This document shows positions 12,139 through 22,616 of a stretch of 64,000 nucleotides of DNA, in pieces. How positions within the stretch are numbered: position 1 is the first letter of the stretch; every line of letters begins with the position of its first letter. The translations under genes were made by a program, and so were the position numbers. Origin of the DNA: Chromobotia macracanthus (Eukaryota; Chordata; Actinopteri; Cypriniformes; Botiidae); the NCBI GenBank assembly GCA_036877525.1, contig JAZGTH010000020.1, positions 3,274,501 through 3,338,500 of the forward strand, in the 5' to 3' direction. The notes below the pieces were generated by a model that was given only the letters and a program-made list of their open reading frames with translations, had not been told where the DNA came from and did no database searches.

Positions 12139-12165
<27 letters not shown>
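12139..12165 (+). repeat. (CT)n simple repeat upstream of the C5-like exon
   Basis: Uninterrupted CT tract (GA in transcript sense), 250 bases upstream of the C5-like start codon. It may lie in the promoter or 5' untranslated region. Confidence 0.9.
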
Positions 12166-12168
<3 letters not shown>

Positions 12169-12498
12169 CACACACTTTTACAAGAGGAAAGCCAGTGAAC
12201 TTTCAGAGCTGAAGTCGACCTGTTTCTAGCACACATGTCAGTAATCCCAAGTGGTTTCAAATATTTACGAGGCCAGATAAAGACCATCAGAGACTCACAG
12301 GAACGCTGCCAGTTTGTAAACACAGCCACAGACCACAACACCACTGAAAATGTGTACTGAGATCTTCGGCGATGTAGCATAACGGCAATAAAAACGCAAT
12401 TAGATGATGATAAACCACTGACGAGAAATGTCTTGATAGATTCAGAGAGCAGATTAATATTCAGCATAAACAAAATTCTACATGTACTTTAGTGACGA

Positions 12499-12516
12499 GC
12501 CACCAGAGGGCGCAGT
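12499..12516 (+). promoter_or_regulatory. Candidate CTCF binding site
   Basis: The plus strand reads GCCACCAGAGGGCGCAGT and contains CCACCAGAGGGCGC, a full match to the vertebrate CTCF core. In mammals, CTCF sites at protocadherin promoters and enhancers set up the loops that select a promoter. This one lies about 600 bases upstream of the C5-like exon. Occupancy cannot be judged from sequence. Confidence 0.65.
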
Positions 12517-13002
12517 TTCTAAGGAAGCGCTTGTCATAAAATGTGCAAATAAACATCATTTTACACGTTTAATTGCTATTTGGAGCATTAGGATCGCTAG
12601 ACGAGGGCTTTTTGTGAAACCCTTAAATTATACCAACACTGACATCTTTCACTTGTTTTGCCTGTAGCTCGACTCATTTTGCCAGCACATATTATGTTAC
12701 CCAACACAAGCCAATATTCAGATCCTACAGTAAATGAGTGAAACACATTTAGAAATACAGTACAGTACAGTTGGTGACACCCTGTGGAATAAAATAATAA
12801 CCGATTAATCACTTAATCAGGGGACAGAAGTTACCCCTCCCTTATTTCTTAAAATATATACAAATCTGTACATTCTGTACATAAATAATAGATTGTTGCC
12901 TTAGGTTGAGGACAGGCTCTTTGGAAACAACGCGTTGCATTGTTTTATTTAAAAAAAGATCTTCTGCAGGGAAATCACTGTTTGTGATTGACTCAAACAG
13001 TG

Positions 13003-13520
13003 TACACTGTAAAAAAACTTTGCTGCCTTAAATTTTTTTTAAGTAATTTCAACTTACTCTTTGTAATCCTGACTGGTCTCGAGTTGCTGTAACTTTTAAG
13101 AAATGGTTGGAAAATTGCTTAACCTATTTTTTTTAATTTTACCAGTCAGGATTTCAAATTTTATGTTGAAATATTTGATGGATATTTGAAGAGAAAGAGA
13201 AAAAGGTCATCTGTCTAACTCAATATAGTTTGTTTTGAACTTTATTCCATTACAAGTTGTCATAATTTGATGCAAACAAAATCATTTTTTGTTGTTGTTG
13301 AGTCTAATATTTTAGAGTACAAGTTCTTTCTTTAAATTACACACTGTAAAGAAAACTTTGCTGTCTCAAATTTTGAAGTTTAATCACCTTGGCTGCACAA
13401 GTAATTTCAACAGTATTTTTAATCTTGATTTAAGGATTTAACATTGAAGTTGAAATGACTTGTAAAGCCAAGTTTATTTACCTCACAATTTAAGGCAACA
13501 AAGGTTTGTTTTACAGTGTA
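13003..13520. mobile_element. Short inverted-repeat element (MITE-like)
   Basis: The left end TACACTGTAAAAAAACTTTG and right end (reverse complement TACACTGTAAAACAAACCTT) are terminal inverted repeats extending into TTGCTGCCTTAAATT / TTGTTGCCTTAAATT. A second TACACACTGTAAAGAAAACT stretch at about 13337 suggests a nested or duplicated copy. There is no open frame for a transposase. Confidence 0.7.
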
Positions 13521-14099
13521 TGACAACTCTAGGAAGTGAAAGATGGTCTATTAATGTGACTCCATTCGCAAATGAAGGCAATGCAATGCCATACAATTCA
13601 AAGATGGGTTTCATAAACCCAAACCTAAAATATTACAATTTTAGAAACATACAGGGAGAACGCAGTAAAAGAAGTATAATACAGTACACAAACAAAGAAT
13701 ATTTTGAAAATTTAGCCTATGAATAGAAATGACACTTGACTTTGGCTCTGTTGTTTTTTGTAATCAGTGTTTTAAACTGCCCCCGTAATAAAATGATCAA
13801 GCTACATTTTGCCGTTGATTCCACTATCAGAGAGCAGAATAACAGAGTCTACAAAGGCGTTTCAGAATAAAAATATTACATAAATCCCACAATATAACAA
13901 CAATAACAACATAATATAATATTATAATAATACTCGTTTGTTTTGCTTTTGTGATAAACCTGTAAATATAACTCATGTAAATCACTCACTATCTCATGCC
14001 AATCATTATTTCTCTAGTTATTACTTGTATCCTTAATAAAACATAAGAAAGGACTTGAATTACAAACGAATCACTTTTACAGACGCATGTGTTCTCTAC

Positions 14100-14114
14100 T
14101 GCCGCCTTGTGGTG
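14100..14114 (-). promoter_or_regulatory. Weaker CTCF-like motif
   Basis: The plus strand reads TGCCGCCTTGTGGTG, about ten of twelve core positions of the reversed CTCF motif. It is listed because it lies in the same exon-free gap as the stronger site. Confidence 0.35.
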
Positions 14115-14483
14115 AAGCGTGTGAACTGCAGCGCTGTGTGAATATCTGAATTTAGCAGCATGACGCAGGAGGGGAGGGGCGCGCAAAAATACGGTACAAG
14201 CGCATGAAAAAACATGCATATTCACAAAAGGAAACGAACACACAGAGATTGACGTTTAAAAAAGATGATAAATAAGCAAAACGTACAATTACAAACGAAC
14301 AAATGCTAAACGCAACATTATAAAAGCACAAAGATTGTTCTTACAGTGTGATATATAGTATGGAAATTACTTGGCATTAATATAGATCCAAACACTAACC
14401 CCGTACGTGGTTATATATACATTTAACACAGATAAACGCGATAAGATTATAATGTGTGTACGAAAAAGCAAGCAGGAGGGGTT

Positions 14484-14485
<2 letters not shown>

Positions 14486-14515
<30 letters not shown>

Positions 14516-14530
14516 GGACAGACACAAACA
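14486..14530 (+). repeat. GA/GACA simple repeat
   Basis: GA tract passing into GACA repeats, with more GAGA after it. Open frames across it are repeat artefacts. Confidence 0.8.
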
Positions 14531-14679
14531 GAGAGAGGGGGGCAGAGAGAGCTAAGGAGGGAGGCTGTTTCAGCACCACGTTGGTGGACAGCGCCACTCA
14601 GATAAGCGCTTCCTTTGTATTCACCCGACTGACCAAACATCCGCTTCCCCCAAACGCGCACAGATCTAAATCCATCTAA

Positions 14680-14934
14680 ATGGGGACATTTCATAGACTT
14701 CTATTGTTTTTATACACTGCTAGTTATAAACAATATAACCCAATCTAACCCTAACAGAAAACTTTCTGCATTTGTACAATTAAGTTTACTAATTTAATAC
14801 AAATAATACTAATGTCATAATCTCATTAGAATAAGAATTACACTAACAGTTTATGCGCTACATGAAACAGCAATAATACTCTTACATCTTAAATGTGCTA
14901 CTAAAGTGTTAAGATAAAAGTGCAGTTATACATA

Positions 14935-14972
<38 letters not shown>

Positions 14973-14986
14973 ACACACACACATAT
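14680..14986 (+). repeat. Fish dispersed repeat ending in (CA)n
   Basis: It contains GGGGACATTTCATAGACTTC, CAATCTAACCCTAACAG and AAAACTTTCTGCATTTGTAC, wording I recognise from a repeat common in fish genomes that often adjoins CA microsatellites. A CA tract runs from about 14937 to 14984. Confidence 0.5.
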
Positions 14987-15743
14987 ACATACAGAAATAT
15001 TTCATTTCTCTTACCTTGATTTTAAGATACAGGTTTGAATCAGATGGAGGACCAGCAGGTGAAACACAGCAGCAGAAACATGGAACAGAGAAAAAAAAGA
15101 TTTGATTAGACTGATGCAACAACAGATGTGTGTGAAACCATCTGACACTTACCAGACCCTGAACTCAGACCTGAAGCAAACCTCAAACACTTCAGCAAGA
15201 ACAGAAACAGTTTTGGAGAAATGGAGGAGGAAAAGAGAAAGTTCATAGAAACCGAACACCACTGCTGAGCAGCAGTTACAGATATTAATAATTCATACCC
15301 ATACAGCCATCACTTCACACACAAATCCACCTCACGCAGCCCAGCGAGTTTATCCAATCAGAGATATTTTCTCAGCACACAATCAAACTTATACTGCATA
15401 TTATATCATATTAACAATCTTTAAAACACAGTAAGACACAAAAAGACGGACAGGTTCTGTGTTTATGTTGCTTTGCTGTAGATTAAACAAAAAATGGAGC
15501 ACGTGTTTCATGTAGACAAGCAGGAGAGCGCTTTAACATGTCACATGTGTGTGCATGGGGAATAATCATTATGTAAATTAAACTAAACTATATAACCATG
15601 CTTTTAACACACACTCTCTCTCTTCTCCCTCCCCCATCACATTCACCCAGAATTCTGGCCAATGCATTCCAGCATGTATGACAGGGGTGGCAAGCATCTC
15701 CAGCAGCATCTTGCTACATCACACCCAGCTCTGAGCCTTTGAC

Positions 15744-15756
15744 TGCCCCCCTGTGG
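15744..15756 (-). promoter_or_regulatory. Weaker CTCF-like motif
   Basis: The plus strand reads TGCCCCCCTGTGG, about ten of twelve positions of the reversed CTCF core. Suggestive only. Confidence 0.3.
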
Positions 15757-18006
15757 ACTCAAACATAATGGTACAGCCCTGCTGGTGAGTCAGCTTGTTG
15801 CTATGGCAACACCATCCCACCCAGGGCTGAAAAACAGGCCACAAGAAAAAACAGGATGAATTCAGAAGGATTTATGTGGATAAATACCGCATACTTTAAA
15901 TATTAAAACAAAGCAAATGAAATAAGGACACATTTACTGTTATAACCATAATATTTTAGGCTTGCAGTGATGTTATGTGTGTATGTTTTTGGTGTGTTTC
16001 TCCTATTGGCTGATGTGAAACACTGAGCTCACACACACAGATTTCAGGAGGTGCAGAAGGAGAGGGGGAAGGGAACGAGGAGAGACAAGATGAAATGGAA
16101 TAAAGAGCACAACAGCTTTCCTTGTACAGAGAGGAGGTGAACCAAAAATAACATAAGACAGTGGATTACCAGTCTGAACATACATCTGAAATCAGTAGCA
16201 ACAGCCAATCAGTAACAACAGAAATCAGACATGATTTGATGTTTACTGTCTGTCTGTGGGCACAGGTCAGTGTATGTGTGTGTGTGTCCTACTCTCCCAC
16301 TGGCCTTGATTAACCCAGTTTAATCCCTTTAGAGGATCAACATGGTGTGGTGTGACCAGGATGAGAAACACACACATAAAACAAAAACTCACACAGACCA
16401 CTGCACACAGACACCTGGACCACCCGTATGACAATATACGAAAGTTGATTCATCTGTACATGAGAACACATTTGTCTCTGAATCACTGCTCTTCCTGCAT
16501 TAATCTGAGACTCGTCTGTGCATGTCTGAGCTCAGGACAGAGAGATGTCATGAGGACAGATGCCTCACAGTGAAAGACTTTAAAGATGTCACATGTCTTA
16601 CTGTTTTACTATAACTCATTCACACATTATTTAAACATATTCAACTTTTGAACGGTTTGATCCTTTGACAGACATAATTACAATCTTAAGCCTTCAGACA
16701 GCAGTGATCTATTAGTAAAGAATGCTTTGAAGTGGGAGGGTTAATTTTAGGTGATTGGTGAGGAAATGGCTCCTTAAACTTCAGGAGCTTGTGGATTTAT
16801 GATGTACATTAAAAAACATGCGTAAATGAGCCCAGAAACAGAGGATTAGAGAAATGAAGCCCACATGTGGAAAGTCAAGGGTTCACACGCTCCCAAACTA
16901 AGAAATACAGACACACTCTTGCACACAAACAATAAAAATGTGCTTTTCTTTGTGACTTCCTGTTTAATGTACATAATTCAGACATGTCTCTCTTATCATC
17001 TGTGAGTACAGACAAAAATGAGTAGCATTTTCTTAATTTCATACAGCGCGCCATGTAAATCCGTAGCAACTTCCTGTTTGTGTTCTTGATGAAGTGAATG
17101 GCACATGTGAGAGCCATATGTCTTCAGTCTTTATACGAACAACACTGTCTGAAATGAGTCTAATAAGAGCCGTCTGTGAGGAAGCTGAGACAACAAACAC
17201 AAGACACCGGCATCTAAAGCTGAAACTAAAATAAAACAGCATTTATAAACCACCTAACTAACACAGTGTGACACGTCTGTGTGAAACCGGATATGCAACG
17301 AGTACAAATACAAAAAACAAGAGGGCTTAGTGATATTAACAAATGAAACTTGTTTCTGAATGTACAATGATACAATCAGCTGTTGCTACAATGCTTTGTT
17401 GCCACAGAAACAACGTTTGCCTCACAGCAAGACAATTTACATATATGCAGGCGTAAAACTGTATTTTATCTATTTTTAAGCTCAATTTTTCCATCCAATT
17501 ACGTTATGAATCCATTTTTCGAACCTTTCTCCTTTGAACTATGGTAATGAACAAAAACATTTCACTGTATTAAAATCAGGAGTCACAGAAAGTTATGACA
17601 CAAAATCTGATTTCACATTCTGTCTAGATTTCTAATCAAATGTAAGCAAATGTGTGACATTTCTCATGTATCATACAGATCTCCCTGCTTCCCTTTAAAC
17701 ACACAAGAAGCTCTTTGAAATATTCTCAGATCCTGCTGATAAACTAGAAAAAAACATGTTCAATTTTCATGTTCATTAAAAAAATTCTCACTATCCTGAC
17801 TGTATATGACCACCAGCTTTCCCATCCTCTGTACTGTACTCATACATCTCATTCTTATTTTCTGTGTTTAACTGTGTCTTATGTCCTGTGCTGTGTCTGT
17901 TTTGTCTTTAGTCAGGGGGCGACACAGTTAGAAAGATGCAGTTGTTCTGTTCAAAATGGCTGCCTGTATCACACTGCAGTGGTCTTACGCAGTCTAGTGA
18001 TTCTGC

Positions 18007-18044
18007 ATCTCTCTCTCTCTCTCTCTCACTCTCGCTCTCTCTCA
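18007..18044 (+). repeat. (CT)n simple repeat
   Basis: CT tract with a single AC and CG interruption. A TG tract follows near 18150-18170. Confidence 0.85.
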
Positions 18045-18857
18045 GTATTCCATCTACAGACATTATATATTTGCCTTTTCCATCCCCCTGCAGAATCTAT
18101 CTGTGTGTGTATCAGTACGTTTCAGAGCTACTGAATGTTCAGAATAGTGATTGTGTGTGTGTGTGTGTGTATATATAGGTGATAATGTGGGTCAACGAAC
18201 AGAATTGTGTGTGCTGTGTCTGATCTCCCTGCATCATCCACCCCCTCAGATCTGCTTTCCCATCGCTTTCTAAAATCAATCCTGACGTCTCTAAGAGAGC
18301 AAAATATCCAAGTTTATCGGTCACTTACACAGGCATGCACTGTACAACAGATAGTGAAACGTTTTGTATGACTGTCTGCTCACAAGGAAAATATATACTT
18401 TAAAATAAAAAAAGAAGAAAACAAGAAAATAAGAATAAAGAATTTAAGATATTAATAATAATCATATATTCTATGAAATCAGACCACCTCTCACCCTCTG
18501 CCCCTCCCCCCCAGAGCTCTGCAGTCTGAGATCAGAGCACATTCACTGTCTTCTCCTCCTGATAACAAAAGCCACATTCTAACAGAGTGATGCAGAAATG
18601 AAGGATGTTACTGACTGACTGTAAATCTGGATGTTCTCCATCATGTACTATGATTAATATGAATATACAGTCATTTCAAAAATATCTGGACATTTATGAC
18701 ACATGGCAGGTCACTGCGTTACATTACAAAGTATCAAAGCATTGACATTTTGCTTTTAAAGAAACGCTGCACAAGTACACTCTACTAATAAAAAGAATAT
18801 TAATATTATTGTGACACTATGGTTTATGTTTGTCAAATGTTATTAATAAATTGGTGT

Positions 18858-18930
18858 TCCTGTAGCACAGCTCGTAGCGCATTATATTAGAAGTGGAAAG
18901 GTTGTGGGTTTGAATTCCATGGAACACAAA
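18858..18930 (+). mobile_element. tRNA-derived SINE, head only
   Basis: It reads TGTAGCACAGCTCGTAGCGC (A-box region) and then GGTTGTGGGTTTGAATTCC (B-box region). The SINE tail seen in the copy at 19200 is absent, so this copy is truncated or diverged. Confidence 0.6.
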
Positions 18931-19199
18931 TGCTGATCAAATGTACATCTAACAGAAACCATCTTCACTCCAGGTTTACAGAAATGCTGTAATTAGCAGA
19001 AATGGCTCAGGAAAGTTATTTTCTAGTGAAACTCTAGCAGCTCTTTGTTTACTAAGGACAAACACTCACTTGATTTTTTTCTAATTCAATGACATTTTAA
19101 ATAAGACATGTTAAGCACGTCTAAACACTGTTTAGGGCCACTGTAAACAACATCATTCCCATACACAAAAAAATACCGCTTTAGGACTGTGCAAATATC

Positions 19200-19345
19200 C
19201 TGTAACTCAATTTGCAGAGCATTGCTTTAGCAGCGCAAAAGGTTGTGGGTTTGATTCCCAGGGAACAACATAATGATGAAATGTATAGCCTGAATGCACT
19301 GTAAGGCCCTTTGGATAAAAGCCTCTCCCAAATGCATATGTAAAC
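19200..19345 (+). mobile_element. tRNA-derived SINE adjoining the v1 donor
   Basis: The A-box-like part is TGTAACTCAATTTGCAGAGC, and the B box lies within GGTTGTGGGTTTGATTCCC. The tail reads CTGTAAGGCCCTTTGGATAA then AAGCCTCTCCCAAATGCAT, a form of the widespread fish SINE tail (CTTTGGATAAAAGCGTCTGC). It stops about 20 bases from the splice donor of v1, on the intron side. Confidence 0.8.
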
Positions 19346-19366
19346 ATTATCTAGAATTCACCTCAC

Positions 19367-21784
19367 CTCTGCACTAACATCAGATCCATCTGTATTCCTG
19401 TTTGGTTTTGGTACAGTCCTCGAGCCACTTAAATCAACGTTTAAAACACTTTGGCTGGCAGGGCGCAAAAACTTCAGATCACTCTTTCTGGAGTCAGTAG
19501 TGCCACACAACTCATAATTGTACACGTGCTGTAAAGTTCCTGTGCCACCTACGTCTGCGTAAAGGGGCGGATAATACGGAATAACTGGAAGATTCGCTCC
19601 AGATTTGTAAAACATCCGCTCGCGTCTCCATCTGTAGCATTTGACTGACAGTATGGCGATGATAGACACGATAAAGAGAAACGAAACTACAGCCAAAGCC
19701 AAGACTAGATAAAACGTCAGATTGTCGTTGTATTCCTTGTCGTGAGTAAAGTCAGTGAACTCCGAGAGCACTTCAGGGAAGCTGTCCGCCACCGCCACGT
19801 TCACATTGACTGTAGCTGAACGAGAGGGCTGCCCGTTGTCCTCCACTACAACAGTGAGTCTTTGTTTCACAGCATCTTTATCTGTCACTTGGCGCACAGT
19901 TCTTATCTCTCCATTCTGTAAGCCCACTTCAAACAGCGCCCTGTCTGTGGCTTTCTGCAGTTTATATGAGAGCCACGCATTCTGTCCAGAGTCCACATCC
20001 ACTGCCACCACTTTAGTGACCAGATAACCCACATCTGCCGAACGAGGCACTATTTCAGCCACCACAGAACCACCAGACTGGACCGGATACAGAACCTGAG
20101 GCGCGTTGTCATTCTGGTCCTGAATGATGATTTTCACGCTCACGTTGCTGCTGAGAGGAGGAGAACCTCCATCTTGGGCTTTAACTGTGATTGTAAACGA
20201 TTTTAGCTGCTCATAATCAAACGATTTTAGTGCATAAACCGTTCCACTGTCAGAATTAATGGATACTAATGAAGAAACCGGTGTGCCGTTTAATTCATTA
20301 TCAACAATAAAGTACGAGACACGCGCGTTCGCTCCCAAATCTGCGTCACGCCCTTTTACGCTGAACAGAGACAGAGATGGAGAATTATTCTCCATCACAT
20401 ACGCAATATACGAATCCTGCTCAAACTGAGGTGAATGATCATTAACATCAGTGATCTTTACGTTCAGCGTCTTTTTACTAAACAAAGGAGGATGACCGCT
20501 GTCTCTACCCGTGACGGTAATGTTATATTCTGCCGTATCCTCTCTGTCCAGATCAGAGTCAGTTACTATACTGTAATAATTAGTCAAAGATGACTCGATT
20601 TTGAATGGGAGGCTTCCGTCGATCGAACAGGTAACCTTTCCGTTTTCCTCAGAATCGCTATCTTGTATATTTATCATCGCCACGACGGTACCGGGTGGTG
20701 AATTTTCAGGTATAGTATTTGAGAAGGACATAAGCGTCATTTTTGGCTCGTTATCATTGACGTCTGTAACCTCGATGATCACCACGGAAGAGTGAGACAA
20801 GCCACCCTGATCTTTAGCTTGAATTTTAAACTCGTGAATGGCAGATTCTTCAAAATCAAGTTCGCCAATCAAACTTATTTCCCCACTGGAGGGATCGACA
20901 GAAAACAGGTCTCTAATTTTGGGCGCGGTGTGTTCGAAATAATAACCAATTTGCGCATTTAAAACAGTATCTGCGTCAGTGGCATTAACAATAACCAGTA
21001 ACGATCCCTTTGCGGTGTTTTCGGGCACAGATATTCTGTATGTGTCCTTCTGGAACAAAGGCGCATTATCATTGCTATCTAAAATAATAATGTGGATTTT
21101 TACCGTGCCAGAACGTTTCGGATTTCCTCCGTCTGTTGCAGTGACAGTTAAATACAAATGCTCCTGTTTCTCTCTGTCTAAAGGCGTTTGCAAAACGAGC
21201 TCGACGTTTTTACCGCTGCTGGATCGACTTTGCGTCTTGAGAATGAAATGATCCGTCGGATGAACGGAGTAACTCTGAATACTGTTAATGCCGACGTCCG
21301 GATCCACCGCGCTGTCTACAGAGAAACGCGCACCGGTTGAAGCAGACTCGCTGATTTCTAATGTAATTTCGCCTCTTGGAAATGCAGGACTGTTGTCATT
21401 AACATCTAATATTTCTATGGTGACGCGATAGAGCTCGATAGGATTTTCTAAGATGACTTCAAAGCTCAGACTGCATGCAGACACAGCACCAGCGCACAAA
21501 AGCTCCCGGTCTATTCTTTCCTTAATAACGATGTGTCCTTTCTCCCTGTCCAGCTCCACATATTCCCGGCCTCCGGCTGTAAAGATGCGCGCTTTGCCCG
21601 TCGCCAGCCTTTTACGTTCAAGACCCAGGTCTTTAACGACGTCTCCGACGAATGAGCCGGGCGCCATCTCCTCTGGCACGGAATAGCGGACCTGCCCGTA
21701 TGCGCCATACAGAAAGTGCCCACAGAACAGCAGCGCACATATCTGCTGTGTAGAAAGACAGTTTTTTCTTCTCATGCTATGCAT
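19367..21784 (-). CDS. pcdhg: Gamma-protocadherin variable exon v1 (divergent)
   Basis: Six-repeat protocadherin exon of 806 codons if translation starts at ATG 21784; ATG 21775 is equally possible. The frame stays open upstream to about 21988, but the promoter element at 21981-22000 overlaps that stretch, so the longer start is unlikely. The signal peptide ends before QVRYSVPEEM. EC1 has CAGAVSAC, one residue longer than the CX5C of its neighbours. EC1 to EC5 are well diverged from v2 to v4. From the end of EC5 (about 20176) to the stub (about 19480) it is nearly identical to them, including GQNAWLSYKL and the membrane segment. The last 50 or so residues diverge again (FLRPASQSVLNVDLSGSRT). 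It ends GCAGAG followed by GTGAGG, so glutamate rather than glutamine meets the constant exon. Confidence 0.9.
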
Positions 21785-21980
21785 CGATTTATCGTTTTCA
21801 AAAGTGACATACGATATCCTCTCGACAGCGCAGAGGCTTAAAATGTGAATAAACGAACTGAAGAAAGAGACGCCGTTCAGATTTTGCAGTGCGAATCCCT
21901 TTGTACTGGAGGCAAAATCCGTATATGCGCAAACGGTTAGGATAGACGAAGGCGTGTTTTTTTGTATTATATCAGACATA

Positions 21981-22000
21981 TCAACCAACAGCGACGCTCA
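21981..22000 (-). promoter_or_regulatory. Conserved promoter element (CGCT type) of v1
   Basis: In transcript sense GAGCGTCGCTGTTGGTTGA, sharing CGCTGTTGGT with the elements of v2 to v13. It lies about 200 bases upstream of the chosen start. In mammals the CGCT-containing element of protocadherin promoters is bound by CTCF. Confidence 0.7.
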
Positions 22001-22616
22001 GGGTCCAAAAGAAGAACTGCAATTAGCTTTTACTGGGTGCGATCTGGAATTGTTGCATTGACGGATGATGAGCAAGGTGCAAACAGCAAACCTTTGCAGA
22101 ACAGCTCACTTTTACGCACACCGGTCAGAGATGGAAAAAGGAAGTAATATTAACAAATATGAAAATAAGCAGTAGAGAAGTCAAACGTACTTAATTGAAA
22201 GACTAAACTAAATGTTACTCTGTTTACTATCAAACAGAAACAGCGGTGAAGAGTTTAAGCAAACGCGTTAAGTGCTATACGCTCAAATACGCAGTGCGTG
22301 TAATGCGTACTCAAAATGTGTAAAACAGGGCACAACAGGAAGTATTAATATAAAGAAATTTCTGTATTGATTTTTACAGCTTTTTTTTACCTGTTGTTTT
22401 GAATTTAATAGAAATTAATTGATTAATGGAAAGCCTGTAAAATGAATGTATAATGTACTGGAAGAAAATTACCATTACATTTTCCTTTTGTTACAGTGTA
22501 TATTTAAGACAACGCTCAATAAGCTTACATCTCAAAATGCAGCGTTACCAAAATGTAAGGAGCAATTATAGTTAAACTAAAGCGCGCGATTCACAATTTG
22601 ATTTAATGTGCCTCAC
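22001..22616. other. Spacer between v2 and v1
   Basis: Upstream sequence of v1 and the intron start of v2. AT-rich, with a TTACAGTGTA half-end of an inverted-repeat element near 22491. No exon is seen. Confidence 0.5.

Larger units (their letters stand above)
11890..19366. other. 7.5-kb gap between the C5-like exon and v1
   Basis: No exon is supported on either strand. The gap holds the C5-like promoter region (GC-rich with a CT tract), a strong CTCF-like site at 12499, weaker ones at 14100 and 15744, a short inverted-repeat element at 13003-13520, microsatellites and two tRNA-derived SINE copies near the left side of v1. Mammalian C3 and C4 exons would be expected here if present, but nothing like them is seen. 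Confidence 0.6.

Noticed and set aside
14901..15122. Possible small exon ending AATCAAG|GTAAGAG on the minus strand (AGPPSDSNLYLKIK)
   Set aside because: The donor is good, but no AG acceptor follows the pyrimidine tract before the donor itself, and the peptide matches nothing known in the cluster.
18858..19345. tRNA genes
   Set aside because: A- and B-box-like parts are present, but no cloverleaf arms can be paired and one copy carries a SINE tail. tRNA-derived SINEs fit.
21785..21988. Longer N-terminus for v1
   Set aside because: The extension overlaps the promoter element at 21981-22000, its first codon is TTG, and it would place a long non-signal stretch before the leader.
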